Origin: Pseudomonas sp. sp1636
GTDB lineage: Bacteria > Pseudomonadota > Gammaproteobacteria > Pseudomonadales > Pseudomonadaceae
NCBI RefSeq assembly: GCF_030376615.1
Contig: NZ_JARRAB010000001.1
Location: 303,291-367,290, forward strand
Direction of reading: 5' to 3'
DNA: 64,000 nt
In this document: positions 38,479-48,352 of the stretch, piece by piece
How the letters are laid out: each line of letters starts with the position of its first letter
Numbering within the stretch: the stretch's first letter is position 1
Notes under the pieces: generated by a model
The model's database searches: none
Told to the model about the DNA's origin: nothing
Seen by the model: only the letters and a program-made list of their open reading frames with translations
Made by a program: the position numbers and the translations under genes

Positions 38479-39786
38479 ATGTCCCATCGAATCCTGATCG
38501 TCGGCGGTGGCGCCGGCGGCCTGGAGCTTGCTACCCGCCTGGGTAGAACTCTGGGTAAACGCGGCAAAGCCAAAGTCACCCTGGTCGACGCCAACCTGAC
38601 GCATATCTGGAAACCGCTGCTGCACGAGGTGGCCGCCGGCTCGCTGAACTCGTCGGAAGACGAGCTGAACTACGTAGCCCAGGCCAAGTGGAATCACTTC
38701 GAGTTCCAGCTCGGGCGCATGACCGGGCTCGACCGCACCGAGCAGCGCATCAGCCTCAGCGCCACGCTCGACGAGCGCGGCGAAGTGCTGGTGCCCGAGC
38801 GGCAGCTGGGCTACGACAGCCTGGTGATCGCGGTCGGCAGCACCACCAACGATTTCGGCACCGCGGGCGCAGCCGAACACTGCCTGTTTCTCGACACCCG
38901 CGAGCAGGCCGAACGCTTCCATAGCCAGTTGCTCAGCCACTATTTGCGCGCCCACGCCAGCCAGAGCGATACCACCGAGCAAATCAGCGTGGCCATCGTC
39001 GGCGCCGGCGCCACCGGCGTGGAACTGGCCGCCGAGCTGCACCATGCGGCGCATCAACTGGCGGCCTATGGCCTGGACAGCATCCGCCCGGAAAACATGC
39101 GCATCACCCTGATCGAAGCCGGGCCGCGGGTACTCCCGGCCCTCCCGGAGCGGATCGGCAAGCCGGTGCACAAAACCCTGGAAGGCCTCGGCGTCACGGT
39201 CATGACCAACGCCTCGGTCAGCCAGGTGACCCGCGATGCCCTGCACACCGCCCAGGGCGACACCATCACCGCCGGCCTCAAGGTCTGGGCCGCAGGGATT
39301 CGCGCGCCCGCCTTCCTCAAGGATCTCGCCGGCCTGGAAAGCAACCGGATCAACCAGCTGCAGGTGCGCCCTACCCTGCAAACCACCCGCGACGACAACA
39401 TCTTCGCCTTCGGCGACTGCGCCGCCTGCCCGCAACCCGGCAGCGAAGGCCGCAACGTGCCGCCACGCGCCCAAGCCGCTCACCAGCAGGCCTCGCTGCT
39501 GGTCAAGTCGCTGAAACTGCGCATCGACGGCCAAGGCCAGGCGCTGCCGGAATACCGCTACCGCGATTACGGCTCGCTGATCTCGCTGTCGAGTTTTTCG
39601 GCGATCGGCAACCTGATGGGCAACCTCACCGGCAGCGTGATGCTCGAAGGCTGGCTGGCGCGGGTGTTCTATGTCTCGCTCTACCGCATGCACCAGATGG
39701 CGCTGTACGGCCCGCTGCGCACGATGCTGCTGATGCTCAGCGACCGCATCGGCCGCAGCACCGAACCACGCCTGAAACTGCATTGA
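38479..39786 (+). CDS. ndh: Type II NADH:quinone oxidoreductase (NDH-2)
   Basis: This single-subunit, membrane-associated flavoenzyme passes electrons from NADH to ubiquinone without pumping protons. The FAD-binding Rossmann motif ILIVGGGAGGLELATRLG is at residues 4-21, a second nucleotide motif VAIVGAGATGVELAAEL near 172-188 binds NADH, and IFAFGDCAACPQP and VPPRAQAAHQQA close the FAD and quinone sites. The C-terminal amphipathic segment (about 380-425) is the membrane anchor. ATG at 38479 is preferred over an in-frame TTG at 38464. Confidence 0.95.
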   Translation: MSHRILIVGGGAGGLELATRLGRTLGKRGKAKVTLVDANLTHIWKPLLHEVAAGSLNSSEDELNYVAQAKWNHFEFQLGRMTGLDRTEQRISLSATLDERGEVLVPERQLGYDSLVIAVGSTTNDFGTAGAAEHCLFLDTREQAERFHSQLLSHYLRAHASQSDTTEQISVAIVGAGATGVELAAELHHAAHQLAAYGLDSIRPENMRITLIEAGPRVLPALPERIGKPVHKTLEGLGVTVMTNASVSQVTRDALHTAQGDTITAGLKVWAAGIRAPAFLKDLAGLESNRINQLQVRPTLQTTRDDNIFAFGDCAACPQPGSEGRNVPPRAQAAHQQASLLVKSLKLRIDGQGQALPEYRYRDYGSLISLSSFSAIGNLMGNLTGSVMLEGWLARVFYVSLYRMHQMALYGPLRTMLLMLSDRIGRSTEPRLKLH

Positions 39787-39821
39787 GATACGCGGGCGCC
39801 GAACGACGAGCTTGATGGCGC

Positions 39822-39932
39822 CGGCTGCTCTTGTAGGAGGGCCGACCCCGGCGCGATGCTTTTGCTTGCGGAGCGGACGCTGTCCGCTATCGCCACGGGC
39901 CCGTCAGGAGCGGCCCCGCCTACAGGGTTCTT
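39822..39932. repeat. Interspersed repeat, family A
   Basis: CTTGTAGGAGGGCCGACCCC, GGCGCGATGCTTTTGCTTGC, GGAGCGGACGCTGTCCGCTA, then TCGCCACGGGC and a closing GGCCCCGCCTACAGGG. Nearly identical over its first 70 bases to the copy at 22268. Confidence 0.7.
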
Positions 39933-39958
39933 GTGACGTTGCGGCAAATCGCGCCCAT

Positions 39959-39987
39959 AAAAAAAGCGCCCCTAAGGACGCTTTTTA
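39959..39987. terminator. Bidirectional terminator (ndh / tRNA cluster)
   Basis: AAAAAAAGCG - CCCCTAAGGA - CGCTTTTT: an 8-bp or longer stem with A and T tracts on each side, placed between the 3' ends of ndh (plus) and the tRNA operon (minus). Confidence 0.75.
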
Positions 39988-40050
39988 TGGTTTCGATGAA
40001 CATCTCATCTCAACCTAAGATTCAACGCCGCAAACATCTGCAGGTGAAAA

Positions 40051-40126
40051 TGGTGGGTCGTGTGGGATTCGAACCTACGACCAATTGGTTAAAAGCCAAC
40101 TGCTCTACCAACTGAGCTAACGACCC
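40051..40126 (-). tRNA. tRNA-Lys (TTT anticodon)
   Basis: The minus strand begins GGGTCGTTAGCTCAGTTGG and ends CGACCCACCA, with an encoded CCA end. The anticodon arm AGTTGGCTTTTAACCAA shows TTT, and the T-arm GGTTCGAATCC is intact. Length 76 nt. It is third in the order Asn-Pro-Lys along the minus strand. Confidence 0.95.
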
Positions 40127-40131
40127 AAAAA

Positions 40132-40208
40132 TGGTCGGGGTAGGGGGATTCGAACTCCCGACATCCTGCTCCCAAAGCAGGCGCGCTACCGGACTGCGCT
40201 ATACCCCG
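40132..40208 (-). tRNA. tRNA-Pro (TGG anticodon)
   Basis: The minus strand begins CGGGGTATAGCGCAGTCCGG and ends with CCCCGACCA. The anticodon arm CCTGCTTTGGGAGCAGG shows TGG. Length 77 nt with encoded CCA. Only five bases separate it from tRNA-Lys. Confidence 0.95.
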
Positions 40209-40218
40209 ATTGAAAGAT

Positions 40219-40294
40219 TGGCTCCGCGACCAGGACTCGAACCTGGGACCCAATGATTAACAGTCATTTGCTCTACCGACTGAGCTATCGCGGA
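40219..40294 (-). tRNA. tRNA-Asn (GTT anticodon)
   Basis: The minus strand begins TCCGCGATAGCTCAGTCGGT and ends CGCGGAGCCA. The anticodon arm ATGACTGTTAATCAT shows GTT. Length 76 nt with encoded CCA. It is the first gene of the three-tRNA transcript. Confidence 0.95.
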
Positions 40295-40504
40295 ACTACG
40301 TGCTTCCAAATCTCTTCTACTAGGCTGCGGGGTGAACCGTTTCCCGTATCTGAGGCGCGCCATTTTACGGTTCCGCAGCCGCCTGTCAACCCCTTAAATT
40401 GCTTTTGTGACAATGCTTTGCACGTGAGTGGCGTGCCTGCTATATCTTCACTGAGTGCGATTACGCAGGATGCACTCGCCACAAGGCTTCAATCAGGAAA
40501 GCCC

Positions 40505-42853
40505 ATGAGCAATCAGGACATGCCTCCGACCCCCCCAAGACCCAATCCAACCTTAGCCAGCCGCGGCATTCAGCCACGCTTTGGCGAGCTGGTGCAGAAC
40601 TGTCGCAAGCTGGTGATGAACCGATTGGCGGAGCAGCTGACCAGCGTTTTCGGACAGGTCGATGACAGCTTGTTCGAGTGTGCGGAAAAGGCCGAGAACA
40701 ATCAGGTGCAAACCCTGTTCTTCGACAGCATGCGCGAGATTCGCAAGCAACGGCCGCAGATCGAACGAAGCTACCACCAGAAAATCTCACAGAATTTCTC
40801 CGACTTTCTCGATGGCAAGCTCAAACCAGCACCCGGCACCGCTGAACTGGATGCCGAACAACTCACCCTGGTACAAAACGAGGAGTACGAGGAAAGCCTG
40901 CTGATCAGCAACATGGTCAGCCAGGTCAAATCACGCTGCGCACTGCAGCTATTTGCCCTGGAGCAGCGCCTGGCGCTGCTCAACAATGGACAGCAGCTAG
41001 GCGAGGACAGCAACCCCTTCGGCCCACAGATGATTGCCCTGGCATTTCGTCAGGCTCTGGCGCCCAGCCCGTTCCCGCTGCAGATCAAAGCCATCCTCTA
41101 CAGTTTGTTCGACAAACACATCATGCTCAGCCTGGACACCGTGTACAGCGCTCTGAATCAGCGCCTGATCGATGCGGGCGTACTGCCCGCGCTCAAGCAC
41201 AGCGCCCAGCACGCCGCCCACCCCGAGCGACCGGGCACAACCCAGAGCGCGCCCGAGACCACGGAGAAACGACCGACCGGCAACAACCTGCAGCCAGCCG
41301 CCAGCCCCTCAACAACTACGACCCACCACTCGGCAACGGCAACGCCTGACCTCGACGGCCCGCCCCCCGGCAATCCGACAGAGCTGCTGCAGAGCCTGGC
41401 TGCTCTCCTCGGCGAACACCGTCAACGCGACATTGACGCCCCCCTGCTCGGCGGCACGCCCAGCATTGCCAGCTTGTCCCCGCGCGATGCCACCAGCACT
41501 TACAGCGCCAACGATCTGCTTGGCGCCCTCAATCGTATGCAACGCCAGTCTGCCGACGACCTGGCGCAGCGCCTGCACAGCCCGCAGCAGGTTGCAGGAT
41601 TGAAAACCGATTTGCAGCGACAACTGGAAGCCTTCAGTCAGCGCCCGGGGCAACAGAAGCTGTCGGACAAAGAGGCCGACGTGATCGACCTGGTCGGCAT
41701 GCTGTTCGACTTTATCCTTGACGACAGCTGCCTGACCGACAGCTACAAGACCCTCCTCTCTCACCTGCACACGCCTTATCTGAAAGTCGCGCTGCAAGAC
41801 AAGGCGCTATTCACCCAGCACCAGCACCCCGCGCGCCGCCTACTCAACAGCATGGCTCAGGCGGGTGTGCTCTACGGCGACGAGACCAATGAACGCGGCC
41901 TGCTGGCCAAGATGCAATGGGTGGTGGAACGGGTGATCGACGCCGACACCGGCACTCCATTGCTGTTCGAGGCGCTACTCGAGCAGTTTGACGAATACAC
42001 CGCCACCCTCAAGCACAAGGTCGAACTGCGTGAACGCCGCGCCGTGGAAGCGGCCAAAGGTCGCGACAAACTGTTAGGCGCCCGCCAACAAGCCATCGAC
42101 ATCATCGCCAGCTGCCTGAGCGAACGCCGGGCGCCGGGGATCATCCGCAACTTCCTCGAACTGACCTGGAGCGATGTCCTGGTCTTCGTCTTGCTCCGCC
42201 ATGGCGAGGGCAGCAGCGAGTGGCAGCGTGCCTGTGAAGTGGCCGAGCAATTGGCCTGGAGCGGCACTCCCCTCGATGAAAGCGGCCGCCAACAACTGCA
42301 AACGCTGCGCGTAGCGCTGCTGGATGACTTGCGCAGAGGCCTGCAATTGCTCGGCGGCTACCATGAGGACGGCATTCGTCGTTTGCTGCAGGATTTGGTC
42401 GCCTGCCAATACGCCGCCCAGGCCAAACAACCGCAACTCGCCGACACCTTCGACCCACAGCTACCGGCGAGCGCGCTCGGCGCCATGCTCGGCGAAGACG
42501 CCATGCTCGCCACCCTGGCGCCGCGCGAATCCGGCCTGTCGGCACGCGCACAGGCATTCGCCCAGGAGCTGATGCATATCGAGTTCGGCACCTGGTTTGA
42601 GTTTCTCGCGGACAATCAACCCCGCCTGCTCAAGCTCTCCTGGTTCAGCCCGACCACGCGCAATTACATGTTTGTCGATCACAGTGGCCAGCGGGCGGCG
42701 ATCAAGCCATTGACCCTCCTGGCCACAGAAATGGAACAGGGCCTGGCCCGCATCGTTCCGCCTGAACACGATGCGCCGCTGGTGGATCGTGCCCTCAACG
42801 CCATTTATCGTGTGCTGCAGAGTTTTAGCAAACGCACGAACAAAACCCATTAA
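40505..42853 (+). CDS. DUF1631 family protein (second copy)
   Basis: This 782-residue protein of unknown function is a diverged paralogue of the one encoded at 22384-24696. The shared N-terminal block is VDDSLFECAEKAENNQVQTL and the following FFDSMREIRKQRPQIERSY. The shared C-terminal block is FGTWFEFLADNQPRLLKLSW with NYMFVDHSGQR. A Thr/Pro-rich low-complexity linker (about 240-300) separates the halves. The ATG of MSNQDMPP at 40505 follows AGGAAAGCCC. The frame extends back to 40253 but would overlap tRNA-Asn. A PilZ gene follows 17 bases downstream, suggesting joint function. Confidence 0.88.
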   Translation: MSNQDMPPTPPRPNPTLASRGIQPRFGELVQNCRKLVMNRLAEQLTSVFGQVDDSLFECAEKAENNQVQTLFFDSMREIRKQRPQIERSYHQKISQNFSDFLDGKLKPAPGTAELDAEQLTLVQNEEYEESLLISNMVSQVKSRCALQLFALEQRLALLNNGQQLGEDSNPFGPQMIALAFRQALAPSPFPLQIKAILYSLFDKHIMLSLDTVYSALNQRLIDAGVLPALKHSAQHAAHPERPGTTQSAPETTEKRPTGNNLQPAASPSTTTTHHSATATPDLDGPPPGNPTELLQSLAALLGEHRQRDIDAPLLGGTPSIASLSPRDATSTYSANDLLGALNRMQRQSADDLAQRLHSPQQVAGLKTDLQRQLEAFSQRPGQQKLSDKEADVIDLVGMLFDFILDDSCLTDSYKTLLSHLHTPYLKVALQDKALFTQHQHPARRLLNSMAQAGVLYGDETNERGLLAKMQWVVERVIDADTGTPLLFEALLEQFDEYTATLKHKVELRERRAVEAAKGRDKLLGARQQAIDIIASCLSERRAPGIIRNFLELTWSDVLVFVLLRHGEGSSEWQRACEVAEQLAWSGTPLDESGRQQLQTLRVALLDDLRRGLQLLGGYHEDGIRRLLQDLVACQYAAQAKQPQLADTFDPQLPASALGAMLGEDAMLATLAPRESGLSARAQAFAQELMHIEFGTWFEFLADNQPRLLKLSWFSPTTRNYMFVDHSGQRAAIKPLTLLATEMEQGLARIVPPEHDAPLVDRALNAIYRVLQSFSKRTNKTH

Positions 42854-42870
42854 CCCATCAAGGAGCTTCC

Positions 42871-43203
42871 ATGGAAGAGCGTCGTCAGCACAGCCGGCAT
42901 AGCATCGAGCTGCAGCTGGAAGTCTTCGACTTGCATACCGGGCAGCGCCTCGGTCGCGTGGCAGACTTCTCTGCCGACGGCTTCATGCTGTTCAGCGACA
43001 AGCCGCACCAAGCGGACACCCTGGTCGAATGCCGCCTGGTCAGCGAACAGGTGATCGACGGCGTCTGCGAGGTCAAATTGAACGCCGACTGTTTATGGAG
43101 CCGCCCCGGTGCCGACGGTCAACACTGCTGGGCCGGTTTTCATATCGTCGACCTGGAGCAAGACCAGGCCGCCGCGCTGGACGTGCTGCTCAAGCACCTC
43201 TAA
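42871..43203 (+). CDS. PilZ domain protein
   Basis: The 110-residue protein is a single PilZ domain. It begins MEERRQHSRHSIELQLEVFD, whose RRQHSRH resembles the RxxxR c-di-GMP motif, followed by VADFSADGFMLFS in place of the (D/N)xSxxG motif (D-F-S-x-x-G). Both key motifs look intact, so c-di-GMP binding is plausible. AAGGAGCTTCC before the ATG is a strong ribosome-binding site. It is probably cotranscribed with the upstream DUF1631 gene. Confidence 0.88.
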   Translation: MEERRQHSRHSIELQLEVFDLHTGQRLGRVADFSADGFMLFSDKPHQADTLVECRLVSEQVIDGVCEVKLNADCLWSRPGADGQHCWAGFHIVDLEQDQAAALDVLLKHL

Positions 43204-43581
43204 GCGACAGGTCGATTATCCCGCAAGATCCGCAGGATGGCGTTGAGCGCAGCGATAGCCATCACCGCGACCGGCAGGCAAGCCGGGAAATTTCGGCGCC
43301 TGCCCAACCGCCCCCGGATTGCGCCGGGGCTACGGGCTACGTCACAGACTCATATCGATAAAAAAGCATCGCGCCGGGGCGACCCTCCTACAAGAGCAGC
43401 CAGCAATCCCCTGTAGGAGGGCCGCGTCCGTTCTCGAAAATGCTCCCGGCATTTTTCCTACCTCCCCCATCCATGGGGTCGCTGACGGGCTTGCGGCACT
43501 CCCCACATCCCTGTGGGTCACGCGCCCCGCGGCGGTTGCGGACAACGTCCGCTCAAAAAGCAACCTTTTTATGCTGCACGC
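43204..43581. other. Convergent spacer with a long repeat
   Basis: This lies between the 3' ends of the PilZ gene and clpB. The second half (43352-43560) is a long interspersed repeat. The first half shows nothing recognisable and no gene. Confidence 0.5.
43352..43560. repeat. Interspersed repeat, family A (long copy)
   Basis: AAAAAGCATCGCGCCGGGGC, GACCCTCCTACAAGAGCAGC, then CCCTGTAGGAGGGCCGCGTC, followed by CACATCCCTGTGGGTCACGC and GCGGACAACGTCCGCTCAAA. It contains two oppositely oriented TAGGAGGG arms. Parts match 6.95-7.1 kb, 36.7-36.9 kb and 49.43-49.57 kb. Confidence 0.7.
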
Positions 43582-46146
43582 CTAGACGAAGACGATTTCG
43601 TCGTTTGCGACCGTGCCGGTCACGGTGCTGCCCGGGCCGAACTTGCCGGCCAGGATCAACTGTGCCAGTGGATTTTCGATCCAACGCTGGATCGCTCGCT
43701 TCAACGGCCGCGCGCCGTAGACCGGGTCGTAACCGATGGCGACCAGCTTGTCCAAGGCCTCGTCGCTCAGCTCCAGGCTCAGCTCGCGCTCGGCCAGGCG
43801 CTGGCGCAAGCGGCTCAGCTGGATTTGCGCGATGCCGGCGATCTGCTCGCGGGCCAGCGGTTCGAATATCACCACCTCGTCGATACGGTTGATGAATTCC
43901 GGGCGGAAATGGCTGCTCACCGCATCCATCACCGCCGCCCGCTGCGCCTCGCGATCGCCGAGCAGCTCCTGGATCTGCACCGAGCCGAGGTTGGAGGTCA
44001 TTACCAGCACGCAGTTCTTGAAGTCGACGGTGCGCCCGTGGCTATCGGTCAGACGGCCGTCCTCCATGACCTGCAGGAGGATATTGAACACATCCGGATG
44101 GGCCTTCTCCACCTCGTCGAGCAACACCACCGAGTAAGGCTTGCGGCGCACCGCCTCGGTCAGGTAGCCGCCTTCCTCGTAGCCGATGTAGCCGGGCGGA
44201 GCACCGATCAGCCGCGACACGGAATGTTTCTCCATGAACTCGGACATGTCGATGCGCACCAGCGCCTCCTCGGTGTCGAAGAGGAACTCGGCCAAGGCCT
44301 TGCACAGCTCGGTCTTGCCCACCCCGGTCGGGCCGAGGAAGAGGAAGGAGCCGCTCGGCCGGTTCGGGTCGGACAGCCCGGCGCGCGAACGCCGCACCGC
44401 GCTGGCCACGGCGACCACCGCCTCGTTCTGGCCGATCACCCGCTGGTGCAATAGCCCTTCCATCTTCAGCAACTTGTCGCGCTCGCCTTCGAGCATCTTC
44501 GCCACCGGGATACCGGTCCACTTGGACACCACTTCGGCAATTTCTTCCTCGGTGACCTTGCTGCGCAGCAGCTGGTTCTCGGTCTTGCCGTGCTGGTCGA
44601 CCATCTGCAGACTGCGCTCCAGATCCGGAATGATGCCGTACTGCAGCTCGGCCATGCGGCTAAGATCACCCTTGCGCCGTGCGGCCTCCAGCTCCTGGCG
44701 CGACTGTTCGATCTTCTGCTGGATCTGCGCCGAGCCTTGCACCTCGGCCTTTTCCGCCTTCCAGATGTCTTCCAGGTCGGCGTACTCGCGCTCCAACCGG
44801 GCGATGTCTTCCTTGAGTTTTTCCAGGCGCTTGATCGCCGCCTCGTCGTCTTCCTTCTTCAACGCCTGGGCCTCGACCTTGAGCTGGATCAGGCGGCGCT
44901 CCAGACGGTCGAGCACTTCCGGCTTGGAGTCGATCTCCATGCGAATCCGGCTGGCCGCCTCGTCGATCAGGTCGATGGCCTTGTCCGGCAGCTGGCGGTC
45001 GGTGATGTAGCGGTGGCTGAGCTTGGCCGCGGCGATGATCGCGCCGTCGGTGATCGCCACCTTGTGGTGCACCTCGTAGCGCTCCTTGAGGCCGCGCAGG
45101 ATGGCGATGGTGTCTTCCTCGCTCGGCTCGTCGACCAGCACCTTCTGGAAGCGGCGCTCCAGGGCGGCGTCCTTCTCGATGTACTGGCGGTATTCGTCGA
45201 GCGTGGTGGCGCCGACGCAGTGCAGTTCGCCGCGCGCCAAGGCCGGCTTGAGCATATTGCCGGCATCCATGGCGCCCTCGGCCTTGCCGGCGCCGACCAT
45301 GGTGTGCAACTCGTCGATAAACAGGATGATCCGCCCTTCCTGCTTGCCCAGCTCGTTGAGCACCGCCTTGAGGCGCTCCTCGAACTCGCCGCGGAACTTG
45401 GCGCCGGCAATCAGCGCGCCCATGCCCAGCGACAGCACGCGCTTGTCTTTCAGGCCATCCGGCACCTCGCCGTTGACGATACGCTGGGCCAGGCCTTCGA
45501 CGATCGCGGTCTTGCCCACGCCCGGCTCGCCGATCAGCACCGGATTGTTCTTGGTACGCCGTTGCAACACCTGGATGGTGCGGCGGATCTCGTCGTCGCG
45601 GCCGATCACCGGATCCAGCTTGCCCTCTTCGGCGCGCTTGGTCAGGTCGATGGTGTATTTATCCAGAGCCTGACGCGACTCTTCGGCATTCGGGTCGTTC
45701 ACCGCATCGCCGCCGCGCAGGTTGCTGACGGCGTTTTCCAGGGCTTTCTTGCTCACGCCCTGGCCGAGCAGCAATTTGCCCAGCGTGGTGCCTTCGTCCA
45801 GCGCGGCGAGCAGCACCAGTTCGCTGGAGATGAACTGGTCGCCCTTCTGCTGGGACAGGCGGTCGGCCTGGTTGAGCAGGCGCGCCAGATCCTGGGACAG
45901 GTTGACGTCGCCGGTCGGGTTCTGGATCTTGCCCAGGTGATCGAGCGCTTTGCTCAGCGCCTGATGCAAGCTGGCCACGTCGAAGCCAACCTGCCTCAGC
46001 AGCGGCTTGATCGAACCGCCCTGTTGGTCGAGCAGTGCCTGCATCAGGTGCAGCGGCTCGATGGCGGCATGGTCGAGGCCGACGGCCAGGGACTGGGCGT
46101 CGGATAACGCCAGTTGCAGCTTGCTGGTTAAACGGTCGATTCGCAT
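43582..46146 (-). CDS. clpB: ATP-dependent disaggregase ClpB
   Basis: The 854-residue AAA+ chaperone works with DnaK to resolubilise aggregated protein. It has the Clp N-domain (residues 1-145), the first AAA domain with Walker [10 protein letters not shown] (about 205) and Walker [10 protein letters not shown] (about 273), the coiled-coil M-domain (about 405-525), and the second AAA domain with [10 protein letters not shown] (about 605) and [13 protein letters not shown]. The start [11 protein letters not shown] at 46146 follows AAGGAAGGA. A longer upstream frame is rejected. A near-consensus sigma-32 promoter lies about 76 bases upstream. Confidence 0.98.
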   Translation of the reverse strand: MRIDRLTSKLQLALSDAQSLAVGLDHAAIEPLHLMQALLDQQGGSIKPLLRQVGFDVASLHQALSKALDHLGKIQNPTGDVNLSQDLARLLNQADRLSQQKGDQFISSELVLLAALDEGTTLGKLLLGQGVSKKALENAVSNLRGGDAVNDPNAEESRQALDKYTIDLTKRAEEGKLDPVIGRDDEIRRTIQVLQRRTKNNPVLIGEPGVGKTAIVEGLAQRIVNGEVPDGLKDKRVLSLGMGALIAGAKFRGEFEERLKAVLNELGKQEGRIILFIDELHTMVGAGKAEGAMDAGNMLKPALARGELHCVGATTLDEYRQYIEKDAALERRFQKVLVDEPSEEDTIAILRGLKERYEVHHKVAITDGAIIAAAKLSHRYITDRQLPDKAIDLIDEAASRIRMEIDSKPEVLDRLERRLIQLKVEAQALKKEDDEAAIKRLEKLKEDIARLEREYADLEDIWKAEKAEVQGSAQIQQKIEQSRQELEAARRKGDLSRMAELQYGIIPDLERSLQMVDQHGKTENQLLRSKVTEEEIAEVVSKWTGIPVAKMLEGERDKLLKMEGLLHQRVIGQNEAVVAVASAVRRSRAGLSDPNRPSGSFLFLGPTGVGKTELCKALAEFLFDTEEALVRIDMSEFMEKHSVSRLIGAPPGYIGYEEGGYLTEAVRRKPYSVVLLDEVEKAHPDVFNILLQVMEDGRLTDSHGRTVDFKNCVLVMTSNLGSVQIQELLGDREAQRAAVMDAVSSHFRPEFINRIDEVVIFEPLAREQIAGIAQIQLSRLRQRLAERELSLELSDEALDKLVAIGYDPVYGARPLKRAIQRWIENPLAQLILAGKFGPGSTVTGTVANDEIVFV

Positions 46147-46221
46147 TGCGTCATCCTTCCTTTTAAGAGCAGGCCGGCGCGATGGACACCTCTGTATTGA
46201 AAGCCTGCCGAGATGAAGACT

Positions 46222-46249
46222 AGATGAGGACGATTGTGCGAGTTTCAAG
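46222..46249 (-). promoter_or_regulatory. Sigma-32 (heat-shock) promoter for clpB
   Basis: The minus strand reads CTTGAAA (46249-46243), a 13-base spacer and CCTCATCT (46229-46222), against the RpoH consensus CTTGAAA-N11-16-CCCCATnT. The -35 is perfect and the -10 has one mismatch. It predicts heat-inducible transcription. Confidence 0.85.
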
Positions 46250-46317
46250 CGCCGCGACGTTGATCTGGGTCATAGCCCCGTAGGGCGCACCCTAGCCCAG
46301 AGCACGCATGGAAAGGA

Positions 46318-47064
46318 TCAGTTGGCCAGCCAGATCAACGAAGCGAAGCGTCCGGTACGGGCAGCACGGCGATAGGAGTAGAAGCGCGGGTCGCTGTAGG
46401 TGCACAAACCGCCTCCGTAGACGGCCGTAATACCCCGCGCCGCCAGGCGGATACGCGTCAGCTGATAGATATCGGCCATATACCGACCCGGATTGACGCT
46501 GACAACGAAGGCATCGGCCGCCTGAGGGTGCACGGCCATGAACGCTGCGCGCACCTCGGCACCGACTTCGAAGGCCTGCGGGCCAATCGCCGGCCCGAGC
46601 CAGACCAGTACGTCCTCTGCCGGTACGGCCAACGCATCCAGGGTCGCCTCCAGCACGCCGCCAGCCAACCCGCGCCACCCGGCATGGGCCGCGGCGACCC
46701 GACTGCCGGCCCGATCGCAGAACAGCACCGGCAGGCAATCGGCGGTCATCACGGTACAGGCGAGACCCGGCGTGGCAGTCCAACTGGCGTCGGCTGCGAC
46801 CACTTCGCCCGGCTCAGCCGGCACGACGGCAACGCCATGCACCTGACGCAACCAGGCCGGCTTGCAGCCCAACTGGCTGATCAGGCGCTGGCGGTTCTTG
46901 GTCACGGCCACGGGATCGTCCTCGACATGCTCGCCGAGGTTGAAACTGTCGAAGGGCGCGGCGCTGATGCCGCCGCTGCGCGTCGTGATGCAGGCCTTGA
47001 CCCAGGCGGGCGCCGGCCAATCTGGCGTCAGCCAGTCATGGGCTGGGGGTGCGCTCAGGTTCAC
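46318..47064 (-). CDS. pgeF: Peptidoglycan editing factor PgeF / multicopper polyphenol oxidase-like (YfiH)
   Basis: The 248-residue protein has the laccase-domain fold of YfiH: NLGEHVEDDP, RQVHGVAVVP (metal-binding His), MTADCLPVLFCD (Cys) and AAAHAGWRGLAGGVLE (His). In E. coli PgeF removes mis-incorporated L-Ser from UDP-MurNAc; related proteins oxidise phenols or act on purine nucleosides. Its ATG overlaps the rluD stop (ATGA at 47061-47064), the widespread rluD-pgeF pair upstream of clpB. Confidence 0.93.
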   Translation of the reverse strand: MNLSAPPAHDWLTPDWPAPAWVKACITTRSGGISAAPFDSFNLGEHVEDDPVAVTKNRQRLISQLGCKPAWLRQVHGVAVVPAEPGEVVAADASWTATPGLACTVMTADCLPVLFCDRAGSRVAAAHAGWRGLAGGVLEATLDALAVPAEDVLVWLGPAIGPQAFEVGAEVRAAFMAVHPQAADAFVVSVNPGRYMADIYQLTRIRLAARGITAVYGGGLCTYSDPRFYSYRRAARTGRFASLIWLAN

Positions 47065-48035
47065 CCGATAAACGCCTCGCGATCCTGACGCAATAGCGTC
47101 AGCAACCAGACGAAGTCATCCGGCAGCGGCGACTGCCACTTCATGCGTTGCCCGGTAATCGGGTGATCCAGTTCGAGGAAACGTGCATGCAAGGCCTGAC
47201 GCGGGAACTCCTTGAGGCTCTGCACCATGGTCTGGCTGGCCGCGGGCGGGATGCGGAAACGCCCTCCGTAGACCGGGTCGCCGACCAGCGGATAACCGAC
47301 ATGGCTCATGTGCACGCGAATCTGGTGAGTTCGTCCGGTTTCCAGCTTGACCCGTGCATGGGTATGCGAGCGGAAGCGCTCCAGCACCCGGTAATGACTG
47401 ACGGCCGGCTTGCCGCCGTCGCTGACCGCCATGCGCTGACGCTGCGCCGAACTGCGGCCAATCGGTGCGTTTATCTTGCCACCGGCGGTAATCACGCCGA
47501 TCACGATGCACTCGTAGATGCGGCTGACCGTGCGCTTTTGCAGTTGGTCGACCAGGCGGGTCTGCGCCTCGATGGTCTTGGCCACCACCATCAACCCGGT
47601 GGTGTCCTTGTCCAGGCGATGGACGATGCCGCAGCGCGGCACGTTGACGATATCCGGCACGTGGTGGAGCAAGGCGTTGAGCAGGGTGCCGTCGGCATGC
47701 CCGGCAGCCGGATGTACCACCAGCCCCGCCGGCTTGTCGATCACCAGGATCTGCTCGTCCTCGAAGACGATATTCAGGGCGATGTCCTGGGCGACCCACT
47801 CGCCCTGGGCCTCCTGCTCGGCGCGCAGCGCCAGTAGCGCGCCGCCATGCACGATGTCGCGCGGGCGTACCACGGCACCATCGACAGTCAGCAGCCCCTC
47901 TTTGATCCAGGCAGACAGGCGCGAACGCGAGTGCTCGGCGAACAGCTGGGCGGCGACTTGGTCGAGGCGTTGACCGCCCATTTCGGTGGGCACCTCGGCG
48001 TTCAGTTCAATGGTCTGCTTATTAATAGAGGACAT
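47061..48035 (-). CDS. rluD: 23S rRNA pseudouridine(1911/1915/1917) synthase RluD
   Basis: RluD makes the three pseudouridines of helix 69. The 324-residue protein has an N-terminal S4 RNA-binding domain (about residues 18-80, RLDQVAAQLFAEHSRSRLSA) and the catalytic domain with HRLDKDTTGLMVVAKT, where the Asp is the catalytic residue, plus GRTHQIRVHMSHVGYPLVGD. I choose the ATG of MSSINKQT at 48035. A TTG nine bases upstream is possible. It is divergent from bamD. Confidence 0.95.
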   Translation of the reverse strand: MSSINKQTIELNAEVPTEMGGQRLDQVAAQLFAEHSRSRLSAWIKEGLLTVDGAVVRPRDIVHGGALLALRAEQEAQGEWVAQDIALNIVFEDEQILVIDKPAGLVVHPAAGHADGTLLNALLHHVPDIVNVPRCGIVHRLDKDTTGLMVVAKTIEAQTRLVDQLQKRTVSRIYECIVIGVITAGGKINAPIGRSSAQRQRMAVSDGGKPAVSHYRVLERFRSHTHARVKLETGRTHQIRVHMSHVGYPLVGDPVYGGRFRIPPAASQTMVQSLKEFPRQALHARFLELDHPITGQRMKWQSPLPDDFVWLLTLLRQDREAFIG

Positions 48036-48352
48036 GCTCGGCAACGGTGGGGGACCTGAGGGTCGGTTGATGTTTCATTGCGCGCCGCCTTGCGGCGACG
48101 AATCAAGCCAGGCAAGGCATGGCACGCCGCCGAATGCTCGCGACCTTGGCAAGTCCCGTCATGCGGTTAGGCGGTATTTGCCGCACACGCTAACGGGCGG
48201 CAGGCAAAATGCAACGGCAACAGGCCCTACTTTTGGTTTCGGCTACGCGCTTGTGGTTAAATACGGCGTCTTTGCCCCAGGATCACCGGGGCGCTCATCA
48301 TAACAGGACGGCTTTGCTCAAGACAGCCGCCGTCACAGGGACGCAAGCCGCC

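Noticed and set aside
40253..40504. N-terminal extension of the second DUF1631 gene
   Set aside because: Would start inside tRNA-Asn and read through its antisense strand; homology and a ribosome-binding site support 40505.
44590..46107. 505-codon open frame antisense to clpB
   Set aside because: Shadow of a certain gene; no ribosome-binding site or family resemblance.
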